Assembly: GCA_036734025.1 (NCBI GenBank)
Contig: DAIMZI010000014.1
Coordinates: 1 to 61,786 of the forward strand
DNA length: 61,786 bases
Direction: 5' to 3'
Origin: DAIMZI01 sp036734025
GTDB lineage: Bacteria > Pseudomonadota > Alphaproteobacteria > Rhizobiales > Rhodomicrobiaceae
The notes under the pieces are model-generated. The model had not been told where the DNA came from, made no database searches, and saw nothing but the letters and a program-made list of their open reading frames with translations. Made by a program: the position numbers and the translations under genes. Each line of letters starts with the position of its first letter. Position 1 is the stretch's first letter. Positions 26,372-34,218 of the stretch are shown piece by piece.

Positions 26372-27070
26372 TCAGGCTTCCTTGAACCGATAACCCACCC
26401 CGTAAAGCGTTTCGATCACGTCGAAATCGTCATCCACCAGCTTGAATTTCTTGCGCAGCCGCTTGATGTGGCTGTCGATCGTCCGGTCGTCCACATAGAC
26501 CTGATCATCATAAGCGGCGTCCATAAGCGCATCCCGGCTTTTCACCACACCGGGGCGCTGGGCCAGCGCCTGCAGGATCAGGAATTCCGTGACCGTCAGG
26601 GTGACGGCCTTGGAGTCCCAGGTGCACGTGTGCCTTTCCGGGTCCAATCGCAGTTTACCACGCTCCAGCACCGACTTGGCATCAGAAACAGTGGCCGCCC
26701 CGCCGCGCGGCTCGGAGCGCCGCAGGATGGTCTTGACCCGCTCGACCAGCAGGCGCTGGGAAAAGGGCTTGCGGATGAAGTCGTCCGCGCCCATGCGCAG
26801 GCCGAACAGTTCATCAATCTCCTCGTCCTTGGACGTGAGGAAAATGACGGGGATCTCGGATTTCTGGCGCAGCCGACGCAACAGCTCCATGCCGTCCATG
26901 CGCGGCATCTTGATGTCGAAGATCGCCAGATCGGGCGGATCGCCGCTCAATCCATCGAGAGCGGACACGCCGTCGGTGTAGGCCTGAATCTTGTATCCTT
27001 CCGACTCGAGCAGCATCCTCAGCGAGGTGAGGATGTTCTTGTCGTCATCGACCAGCGCGATGGTGGCCAT
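26372..27070 (-). CDS. chvI: Response regulator ChvI
   Basis: The protein has 232 residues. The receiver domain has the acidic pocket VDDD, phosphoacceptor D52 in FDIKMPRMDG, and the conserved Lys in IRKPFS. An OmpR-type winged-helix domain follows (TVTEFLILQALAQRPG, DSHIKRLRKKF, ETLYGVGYRF). It is the partner of ChvG. It is the first gene of chvI-chvG-hprK and is divergent from pckA, with which it shares a 407-bp upstream region. Confidence 0.96.
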   Translation of the reverse strand: MATIALVDDDKNILTSLRMLLESEGYKIQAYTDGVSALDGLSGDPPDLAIFDIKMPRMDGMELLRRLRQKSEIPVIFLTSKDEEIDELFGLRMGADDFIRKPFSQRLLVERVKTILRRSEPRGGAATVSDAKSVLERGKLRLDPERHTCTWDSKAVTLTVTEFLILQALAQRPGVVKSRDALMDAAYDDQVYVDDRTIDSHIKRLRKKFKLVDDDFDVIETLYGVGYRFKEA

Positions 27071-27477
27071 ATAGCTGTTATCTCCACGCAGTAAACGGCA
27101 GGTACCGTATGTTCATGGTTGAGCTATCGGCAGCATGTGACTTGAATGCCACAGTTTTCTTTGGAGAAGGAATTCTAGCCGAAAGCACGCGTAAAGCAAG
27201 CTGCAAACGGGTTGACTGACGCATGCCCGCATCACCGGCTAAGCTTTGCTGCGTCTTGCTAACCCATTTACCCGTGCTGACGCAAGCCGGCGAAAATTTT
27301 GAATCAGGATGATTTAGAGGCATAGACGAAGGCCCCATTGGCGCGCGCAGTCTGATTCGGTATTGCTTTTCGGTTGTCAGTTCTGGAAGAGTTCAAGGCA
27401 TCGGTCGGCGGCATGATCGCGATTTTTTTCACGCTCATGCATGTTAGAACCAAAAAGCCAGATGGGGAGTGCGTTCA
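27071..27477. other. Divergent regulatory region between chvI and pckA
   Basis: 407 bp without a supported gene. It must carry promoters in both directions. In alphaproteobacteria pckA is a known target of ChvI-type regulators, so binding sites may be here, but I could not identify a repeated motif by eye. Confidence 0.55.
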
Positions 27478-29082
27478 GTGGCGGTAGCTGATGATTCGGT
27501 CTTGGACAGGTTGAAGCGGCTCGGCGACCTCGCTAAGCTTAATCTCAACACCTCGCGCGCCGGACTTGTCGAATATGCTGTGCGCCGCGAGGAAGGCGAA
27601 CTGACACGAAACGGCGCGCTTGCGGTGCGCACCGGGGCGCATACCGGCCGATCGGCGTCGGATAAATTCGTCGTCCGCGACGAGATCAGCGAGAAGTCCA
27701 TCTGGTGGGACAATGCCAAGCCGCTATCGCGCCAGCATTTCGATGATCTGCTCGATGATTTCCTGGCGCATGCGGCCGGCCGCGACCTGTTCGTGCAGGA
27801 TCTGTTCGCCGGCGCACATGAAAATCACAACCTGCCGGTGCGGGTCTATTGCGAACTTGCCTGGCATGCGCTGTTCATCCAGCATCTGCTCATCGAGCCG
27901 TCGGATGCCGACCGCGACAGTTTTGTTCCAGGGCTGACGATCATTGATTTGCCCGGCTTTCGCGCCGATCCGGTGCGCCACGGGGTCAGCTCGCAAACCG
28001 TCATCGCGGTCGATTTCACGCGCCGCATCGTCCTGATCGGCGGCACGTCCTATGCGGGCGAGATCAAGAAATCCGTCTTCACCTATCTCAATTACGTGCT
28101 GCCGGAAGACGGCATCCTGCCGATGCACTGTTCGGCCAATGTCGGCGAGCGTGGTGACGTGGCGATCTTCTTCGGGCTGTCGGGCACGGGCAAGACGACC
28201 TTGTCGGCAGAACCCACCCGTGTGCTCATCGGCGATGACGAGCATGGCTGGGCCAGCGACGGCGTCTATAATTTCGAGGGTGGCTGCTATGCCAAGGTCA
28301 TCCGGCTGGACCGCGCGCGCGAGCCGCAGATCCATGCGGCGACCAATCACTGGTCGAGCGTGCTCGAAAATGTCGTGCTCGATCCGCGCACCCACGAGCC
28401 GCGGTTCGACGATGGCCGCCATACCGAAAACACCAGAAGCGCCTATCCGCTGGAATTCATCGAGAATGCCGACCCGAGCGGCCGCGCCGGCCATCCGCGC
28501 AATGTCATCATGCTAACGGCCGATGCCTTCGGGGTGCTGCCGCCGATTGCGCGCCTCAGCCCGGAACAGGCAATGTATCATTTCCTTGCCGGCTATACCG
28601 CCAAGGTCGCCGGCACCGAAAAAGGCGTGACCGAGCCAGAGGCGACATTCTCGACCTGTTTCGGTGCGCCGTTCATGCCGCGCCATCCAAGCGTGTATGG
28701 CGGGATGCTGCGCGCGCGGCTCGAACAGCACGGAGTGTCATGCTGGCTACTCAACACCGGCTGGACGGGCGGGGCCTATGGCGTGGGCGAGCGCATGCCG
28801 CTGGCGACGACCCGCGCCCTGTTGCGCGCTGCGCTGTCGGGCGCGCTTGATGACGCGCCGATGCGCTGCGATCCGACGTTCGGCTTCATGGTCCCGCTTG
28901 AGGTGGAGGGCGCCGACAGACAGCTGCTCGACCCGCGCGCAAGCTGGGCTGATCCGGCCGCCTATGACGCGCAAGCCGCTAAGCTCGCGGGGATGTTCGC
29001 GCGCAATTTCCGCCGCTTCGAAGGCGGGGTGGATGCCGAGATCTGCGCCGCTGGCCCGGTGCTTCGCGCCGCCGCCGAGTGA
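27478..29082 (+). CDS. pckA: Phosphoenolpyruvate carboxykinase (ATP)
   Basis: The protein has 534 residues. It converts oxaloacetate and ATP to PEP, the entry step of gluconeogenesis. It shows RTGAHTGRSASDKFVV, the metal/substrate region HCSANVG, the P-loop FFGLSGTGKTTLS, and the kinase-2-like region IGDDEHGW. Of two possible GTG starts, 27478 has GGGGAG eight bases upstream, while 27469 lies inside that ribosome site, so I use 27478. It is convergent with the FrhB-type gene 12 bp downstream. Confidence 0.96.
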   Translation: MAVADDSVLDRLKRLGDLAKLNLNTSRAGLVEYAVRREEGELTRNGALAVRTGAHTGRSASDKFVVRDEISEKSIWWDNAKPLSRQHFDDLLDDFLAHAAGRDLFVQDLFAGAHENHNLPVRVYCELAWHALFIQHLLIEPSDADRDSFVPGLTIIDLPGFRADPVRHGVSSQTVIAVDFTRRIVLIGGTSYAGEIKKSVFTYLNYVLPEDGILPMHCSANVGERGDVAIFFGLSGTGKTTLSAEPTRVLIGDDEHGWASDGVYNFEGGCYAKVIRLDRAREPQIHAATNHWSSVLENVVLDPRTHEPRFDDGRHTENTRSAYPLEFIENADPSGRAGHPRNVIMLTADAFGVLPPIARLSPEQAMYHFLAGYTAKVAGTEKGVTEPEATFSTCFGAPFMPRHPSVYGGMLRARLEQHGVSCWLLNTGWTGGAYGVGERMPLATTRALLRAALSGALDDAPMRCDPTFGFMVPLEVEGADRQLLDPRASWADPAAYDAQAAKLAGMFARNFRRFEGGVDAEICAAGPVLRAAAE

Positions 29083-29094
29083 TGCGAGTGCCGC

Positions 29095-30378
29095 TCAGGG
29101 CTTTTCGCCGTCCCTGGGCGTCAGCCCGTAGGCTTCGATCAGCGCCCAGACATGGGCCGGAATCATGTTCTTCATGCGCCGGGGATGCGCGCGGCGCAGA
29201 TGCAACACGGTCTCGGCGGCCTTCATCTCCAGACGTGCGCGAGCGAACTCCAGTCCGCGCGGCCCGATGCGCGGCATCAGCCAACCGGCTAAGGGGCGCG
29301 CCCAATCGGGCATGGCGCGCAGCGGCAGGCCGCCGGCGGCGCGCTCGGTGTTGGCAATGAAGCCCTTCACCGGCCCGCGCCGGTCGCCNNNNNNNNNNCT
29401 GCCCGGCGCGTCAAGCCGCACCTCATTGCCCAGCAAGCCCAGCAGTTCCTCGCCGCGCTCATTGCGCACCAGCAGCCATTGCTCCCCCTGCCCGCCCATG
29501 TAGCCCACCGTGATATCCGCAAGCACATTGGTGTAATCCACGCAGGTGCGGCAGGTGAGTGGAAAGAAATCCGCCGGCAGCTTCGATATCGGCAGCATCA
29601 GGAACGGGATGAGCCGGGTCCGCCCATCGTCAAAGCGCAGCTCGACATGATAATCGGCGCGAAATTCCAGATAGGTGATCGTGTCAGGCTCATCGCTGAG
29701 CAGCGCCAGGAATTGATGGAAGCGTTCGGTGGTCGTGTTGTCGGAACACGGCGTGCCGATGACATACAGCCGCTCAAGCCCCAGCTCGCGCTCCAGCGCG
29801 CGCAGCGCATAGACCTGGCAGGGAATGCCGATGATCGCCAGGCGCCTGTGACCGGCATCACGCGCCGGCTCCAGCAGCGCCAGCAGTGGAGCATAACCCA
29901 TGCGCATGCCGCGGCACCGCGCCATGTCTTCGGGCCGGGTGATGATGACCGGCAAGGGCTTCCAGCGGTCATCGGGATCTGGCGCCACGCACAGCACCGC
30001 ATCGACTGCGCCTGTCTCGAGAAGCCGTTCGCCGATACGTGTCGCAATGCCGGTCCATTGCGCGCCGTGCAGCGGGCTGTTCAGCGATGCGCGCACCATG
30101 CGGCGAAACGGTCCGAAATGCATTTCATCAGGGCGTAAGGGATCACGCGCCCGGCCGTGAACCTGGCGCTCCAGCGCCGGATAATCGGGATTGATGAACT
30201 GGCAGGCCCGCCCACAGCGTCCAGGATCGCTGGTGCGCGAGATGCCGCAATCGGTGCACAGGTCCCGTGGCGCCGGCGCGCCGAGGGCAGGGGTGTCATG
30301 ACGCACGGCCGGAATAACCAAGCCGGCTTTATCCTTGGGCGGGGCGCTGATGTTCCGTCCTCCAGGTCGCGTGATCAT
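29095..30378 (-). CDS. Coenzyme F420 hydrogenase/dehydrogenase beta-subunit family protein (FrhB/BciB-like)
   Basis: The frame of about 427 residues is interrupted by ten N. N-terminal cysteines CTDCG and RCGRACQFIN would bind an iron-sulfur cluster. Further conserved blocks are GIPCQVYALRALE, GTPCSDNTT and LTCRTCVDYTNVLADITVGYMGG. The pattern resembles BciB, the ferredoxin-dependent 8-vinyl reductase of chlorophyllide synthesis, and FrhB-type F420 oxidoreductases. No pigment genes are in the window, so the substrate is open. The frame is the same on both sides of the gap, so the gene is probably intact. Confidence 0.78.
   Translation of the reverse strand: MITRPGGRNISAPPKDKAGLVIPAVRHDTPALGAPAPRDLCTDCGISRTSDPGRCGRACQFINPDYPALERQVHGRARDPLRPDEMHFGPFRRMVRASLNSPLHGAQWTGIATRIGERLLETGAVDAVLCVAPDPDDRWKPLPVIITRPEDMARCRGMRMGYAPLLALLEPARDAGHRRLAIIGIPCQVYALRALERELGLERLYVIGTPCSDNTTTERFHQFLALLSDEPDTITYLEFRADYHVELRFDDGRTRLIPFLMLPISKLPADFFPLTCRTCVDYTNVLADITVGYMGGQGEQWLLVRNERGEELLGLLGNEVRLDAPGXXXXGDRRGPVKGFIANTERAAGGLPLRAMPDWARPLAGWLMPRIGPRGLEFARARLEMKAAETVLHLRRAHPRRMKNMIPAHVWALIEAYGLTPRDGEKP
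29389..29398. other. Assembly gap of ten N
   Basis: Ten undetermined bases lie inside the FrhB-like gene. Both flanks translate sensibly in the same frame if the true length is ten, or differs from ten by a multiple of three. Confidence 0.99.
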
Positions 30379-30528
30379 CTTCGTTCAACGACATGACCCT
30401 GATCTATCACGGCACAGGCACACAGACCACATCCGCGCGCCCCGGCATGCACACCCCTCTCATTTTGAATTACGCAGCGATGTCTTCGGACTGTAAATTC
30501 CGATCTTAATCACACAGCGACAGGGTTC

Positions 30529-30915
30529 ATGATGCAGAAATTCAGCCTTATCGGATTTGCCGTATTGCTCCTGGTCAGCACGTCGGCGGCAGCGGGACAT
30601 CACGATACGCACGGCCATCACGCTCATGGGGCCGAAGTGGGGGTCAAGAGCGACGCCGTCAGCGCCTACAGCGCCGCAAACGACAAGATGCACCGCGACA
30701 TGGCGATCGAATATTCCGGCAATGCCGATGTCGACTTTGTCCGCGGAATGATCCCCCATCATCAGGGCGCGATCGACATGGCGGAAGTGGTTCTCAAGCA
30801 CGGGACCAACCCCGAGATACGGCGACTGGCCGAGGCGATCATCAAGGCGCAGAAGGAAGAGATTGCCCAGATGCAAAGCTGGCTCGCCGAGAATGATCGC
30901 GAGAGCCCGCGTTGA
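30529..30915 (+). CDS. Exported DUF305 (CopM-like) protein
   Basis: The protein has 128 residues. A signal peptide (about 1-22) is followed by a His-rich stretch (GHHDTHGHHAHG) and a four-helix DUF305 domain with the signatures MHRDM and DFVRGMIPHHQGAIDMAE. DUF305 proteins bind copper through His/Met clusters in the periplasm; CopM is the studied example. Metal binding is therefore likely here, and copper is an inference. It is a single gene between two minus-strand genes. Start at 30529 or the adjacent ATG at 30532. Confidence 0.88.
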   Translation: MMQKFSLIGFAVLLLVSTSAAAGHHDTHGHHAHGAEVGVKSDAVSAYSAANDKMHRDMAIEYSGNADVDFVRGMIPHHQGAIDMAEVVLKHGTNPEIRRLAEAIIKAQKEEIAQMQSWLAENDRESPR

Positions 30916-30936
30916 GCGGCGGTTGGGTGGCAGCGC

Positions 30937-33042
30937 TCAGGCCATCATCCCTTCGCTCACCAGACCATTGACGATCGCGGCATCGGAGAGCGCGGTCTTG
31001 ATCTGCTGCTGAAATGCTTTGGGAAAATGCTTCGGCACGACCCGCGAGGATGGCGCGACGCCAGCTTCCACATCGCTCAGTTGCTGCTTCAGCATCGCAG
31101 CAAGCAAGACGCCGTGGGCGGTATCCAGCCGCTCCAGATCGCTGTCGGAATATTTTTCAAGGCTTTTCAGCGCCGCCAGCCGCCCCGGCGTGGACATCGC
31201 CCGCGCCTTGTGCTTGAGCGCCATCACCCGCGCGCCGGTGAAGATCGGCATCAGCCCATGACGCTTCAGGTCGATGCGTCCGCTGTCATCTACACGCAGG
31301 GTGCCGAGGATCGAGAACGGCGAGGATTTCTGCACCGCGTTCTCCGACAGCATGGCCAGGAACAGCGGCGAGACGGCGGCCTTGTCCCAGGCATGATCGA
31401 TGACCGTCTTGGCCAATGCGGCATCGCCATGGACACAGCGGGCGTCAAAAAAAATGTCCACCTCCAGAATGTCCTGGGCGCGTGAGCGGCGCAGCCAACC
31501 GTCGATGAGTTCGCGCCACCCCGCCAGGCTGTGACGCCACAAGGCGTTCTTGGCCATCACGCCGCCGGTGCAAAAGGGGATGCCGGCGGTGTCCAGGATT
31601 TCGGCCAGTTTGGTGGCCATATTCTCGAACCACCGGTCTTGCGGCCCGCCGGGCTCGCCCGCTTCAAAGACGATGGCGTTATCCTGATCCGCCGACAACA
31701 GGCTTTCGCCGCGCCCTGCCGATCCCAGGATCAGCAGCGCATAGCTGCATGGCGGGCGCCCGCTACCCTGCTCATCCATCCATTTCTCGGCGAGTTCGGC
31801 CGCCCGCGTTGTCAGCGCCCGCAATTCCGCGCTGATGATCGCCGACACCGCGCGCGCCTCGATGCCCTCATCGCACAGGCTGCGTGCCACAGCCGCCAGC
31901 CTTGCCCGCGCCAGGCCGAGCGCCTCGACGTCCGGCGCGTGATCGATTTCATCGCCAAGCGCGATCGCTGCGCCCGCCCGCAGACCCAGCAGACGCTGCG
32001 CCGAGACCACGCCGACCAGATCGCCGGCCTCATCGACCACCGCGAGATGACGGAAATGCATCCGGTCCATGCGCCCGATCGCCCGGTAGACGAAATCATC
32101 CGCGCCGACGGTCTGCAGCGGCCGGCTCATCAGATCGCCGATGCTCAGATCCTGCCAGCCGGTCTTCCGTTCGCTCAGCGCCCATAAAATGTCGCGTTCG
32201 GTGACGATGCCGGGCTCGCCCGCACCGGTCACGATCAGCGAGCTGATTGCCTTGCCGATCATCATGCGGGCGGCCTCATCGAGCGGGGTGCCGGCATCGG
32301 CAAAGACGACCTCGCGCATGACCTCGCTGACGCGGTGGCGGTAGGGATAGCTGTCGAGGCGCGAAATGGCAGGGTCCGGCTGAGCGTCGGGCGGCGCGCC
32401 GTATGCAGCCACCGGGACGGCGCCCGTTTCGGCGCGTGGGCGTCTGATGCGCTCGAGGATGTCGCGGCTCGCGGCCTCGGCCTCGCCCAGCGTGCGCACC
32501 CTGCGCTCGCGCAGCAGCGGCACCAGCGCGGCGTAGATGTCGGCGGCGGCGCGCGCGTCGCCCATGGCCGTGTGGCGCGCGGTGATCGGGATGCCCAGCC
32601 GGGCGGCCAGCCCTTCGAGCGAATCGTCTTCCAGATCGCGCCATGCCAGATAGGCGAGAAAACGCACATCCAGCGCCTTGGGTTGCGCCCAGTTCAGACC
32701 GGCGCGCGCGCATTCTTTCTCCAGCATGGCGATATCGAACTGGATGTTGTAGCCGATGATCACCCGGTGACTCATCGCCTCGCTGAGGCGTGGAAAATGT
32801 CTGGCGAAATCGGGCTGATCGGCGACATCAGCATCGGTGATGCCATGGATCTGCGAGGAGGTGATGGGGATCGGCGCGCCCGGGTTGATCAGAAGATCAA
32901 GCGGGACCTGAGCGTCGGGGCGCGTTCCATCAAGCGGGATGAGCGCGATCTGCACCATGCGTGCGGTGCGGAAATCCAGTCCGGTGGTTTCGGTGTCGAT
33001 GACGGCGGTCTTCAGCGACATCAATGGCGTAAAGGGCAGCAT
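30937..33042 (-). CDS. Fused DEDDh 3'-5' exonuclease, CBS pair and DUF294 nucleotidyltransferase
   Basis: The protein has 701 residues in four parts. First, a DnaQ-like exonuclease (about 8-180) with DTETTGL, NIQFDIAML and HTAMGDARAAADIY, a complete DEDDh set. Second, two CBS modules (about 232-355; GEPGIVTERDILWAL, HLAVVDEAGDLVGVVSAQRL) likely to bind adenine nucleotides. Third, a GlnD-like DUF294 nucleotidyltransferase with LGSAGRGESLLSADQDNAI containing the catalytic DxD. Fourth, a helical DUF294 C-terminal domain (about 560-701). CBS-DUF294 proteins commonly accompany DUF4212/symporter genes, as here on the opposite strand. The likely role is regulation of that transporter, but neither the target nor the reason for the exonuclease is known. 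Stop and start are clean; it follows the 233-residue gene by 32 bp. Confidence 0.88.
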   Translation of the reverse strand: MLPFTPLMSLKTAVIDTETTGLDFRTARMVQIALIPLDGTRPDAQVPLDLLINPGAPIPITSSQIHGITDADVADQPDFARHFPRLSEAMSHRVIIGYNIQFDIAMLEKECARAGLNWAQPKALDVRFLAYLAWRDLEDDSLEGLAARLGIPITARHTAMGDARAAADIYAALVPLLRERRVRTLGEAEAASRDILERIRRPRAETGAVPVAAYGAPPDAQPDPAISRLDSYPYRHRVSEVMREVVFADAGTPLDEAARMMIGKAISSLIVTGAGEPGIVTERDILWALSERKTGWQDLSIGDLMSRPLQTVGADDFVYRAIGRMDRMHFRHLAVVDEAGDLVGVVSAQRLLGLRAGAAIALGDEIDHAPDVEALGLARARLAAVARSLCDEGIEARAVSAIISAELRALTTRAAELAEKWMDEQGSGRPPCSYALLILGSAGRGESLLSADQDNAIVFEAGEPGGPQDRWFENMATKLAEILDTAGIPFCTGGVMAKNALWRHSLAGWRELIDGWLRRSRAQDILEVDIFFDARCVHGDAALAKTVIDHAWDKAAVSPLFLAMLSENAVQKSSPFSILGTLRVDDSGRIDLKRHGLMPIFTGARVMALKHKARAMSTPGRLAALKSLEKYSDSDLERLDTAHGVLLAAMLKQQLSDVEAGVAPSSRVVPKHFPKAFQQQIKTALSDAAIVNGLVSEGMMA

Positions 33043-33074
33043 GAGACCTTATCTCCCCTTGCCTGGGTACGTTC

Positions 33075-33776
33075 TCAGGCGCGCGCTGCACGGCCCTGAT
33101 CGACACTTGCCTCGCCCTCGCCCTCGCGCTGGCGCTCCCAATCGGCGAGGATGGCCGGCGGATCGACCCTCTTGCGGAACGCCTCGCGCACATCGCGCCA
33201 GGCGAACTTGATCGAATTTTCCACAATGTCGCGATCGAAGTCGCGCAACTCCTCGGCAATCGGCGCAAAGCGGAACAGCGCCGCCGGACTGTGGCTGAAA
33301 TTGCGCCAGTCAAGCGCGCGACCATGCCAATCGGCCGTGCCGGCGCGAAGGGCAAAGGCGGCTATCGCGTCGCGCGCCCAGTCCGGGTCGGGGGCATGTT
33401 CCAGATTGGCCTCTATGCCGTGCTCATAGACAGCGATGGCCATGTCGCGGCGCTCTTCGGGCTCCATCTCGGCCGGGGCCGTGACATAGGCCGTGGCGAA
33501 GATCGTCAGGTCCGACAAGCACGCTGCGAATACATGCATGCGAGCGATGTTGAGCGAACCTATGTAAACATCATCTTCGAACATTCGCACATAACGTGTA
33601 CCCATGCGGGTCTTGACGTATTCATAAAGTTTCTTCTGGGCGATGTAGGCAGAACGGTGACAGACGAAGACACCGAATTCTTCAAAGGTGGAAAGTGCCG
33701 ATGTCTCGCCGCCAAAGCCGAAACGGCCTCGCGCTTCACGCAGCAAACCCCTGATATCGATAGATAAATTCAACAT
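33075..33776 (-). CDS. Conserved-looking soluble protein of unknown function
   Basis: The protein has 233 residues, with no signal peptide or membrane segment, and looks mostly helical. Notable stretches are TFEEFGVFVCHRSAYIAQKK, RMFEDDVYIGSLNIARMHVF and ENSIKFAWRDVREAFRKRVD, followed by a charged C-terminal tail. I do not recognise the family. It is the first gene of a two-gene unit with the exonuclease-CBS-nucleotidyltransferase and is divergent from the symporter operon, so a role in the same system is plausible. Confidence 0.75.
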   Translation of the reverse strand: MLNLSIDIRGLLREARGRFGFGGETSALSTFEEFGVFVCHRSAYIAQKKLYEYVKTRMGTRYVRMFEDDVYIGSLNIARMHVFAACLSDLTIFATAYVTAPAEMEPEERRDMAIAVYEHGIEANLEHAPDPDWARDAIAAFALRAGTADWHGRALDWRNFSHSPAALFRFAPIAEELRDFDRDIVENSIKFAWRDVREAFRKRVDPPAILADWERQREGEGEASVDQGRAARA

Positions 33777-33792
33777 CCTTGGCGTCTCCCGT

Positions 33793-33804
33793 CAAAATAT
33801 TTTG
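33793..33804. promoter_or_regulatory. AT-rich palindrome upstream of the 233-residue gene
   Basis: CAAAATATTTTG is a perfect 12-base palindrome 17-28 bp before the minus-strand ATG at 33776, in a shared divergent region. It could be an operator or part of a promoter. Confidence 0.35.
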
Positions 33805-33944
33805 GCAAGTATAGCAGATGCGGTCGGGCTACCGTGCGACCTTTTGTTCAACTTTGGTCGCCATTGCACATTTCCGATGCCGATGCGTTAATGATGGCCG
33901 ATCTTGGGAGACTCTGAAGATCGCAATCAATTGGAGGAGACGTC

Positions 33945-34208
33945 ATGGCCAGAGAAATCTCCGAGGCCCAAAAGTCGCATTGGCGGGCAACACGCGCGTT
34001 GACCATCGTCATATTGCTGCTTTGGGTGCTCTTTTCGTTCGTTGTCCCCTGGTACGCACACATTCTAGACCAGTTTCGGTTCATTGGTTTCGATCTGGGC
34101 TATTACATGATTGTCCAGGGCAGCCTCTTTGCGTTCGTGCTGCTGATCTTTATCCAGAACTGGATCCAGGACGGCATCGATACGAAGTACGGCGTGAACG
34201 AAGAATAA
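33945..34208 (+). CDS. DUF4212 small subunit of a sodium/solute symporter
   Basis: The protein has 87 residues. Two transmembrane helices (about 18-40 and 52-72) are joined by the short segment containing FRFIGFDLGYYM, with the family-typical N-terminal SHWRATRALT. DUF4212 proteins are encoded directly before a VC_2705-type symporter and are thought to be its small subunit. A strong GGAGGAG lies just upstream of ATG 33945. Ten bases separate it from the symporter gene. Confidence 0.92.
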   Translation: MAREISEAQKSHWRATRALTIVILLLWVLFSFVVPWYAHILDQFRFIGFDLGYYMIVQGSLFAFVLLIFIQNWIQDGIDTKYGVNEE

Positions 34209-34218
34209 GGGGGGAAGG

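Noticed and set aside
24779..27094. Long plus-strand open frames opposite chvG and chvI (24779-25663 and 25736-27094)
   Set aside because: Both lie antisense to complete two-component genes and show no motif of their own.
29095..30378. FrhB-like gene as a pseudogene because of the ten N
   Set aside because: The frame is consistent on both sides of the gap and all conserved motifs are present; the N run is an assembly artefact.
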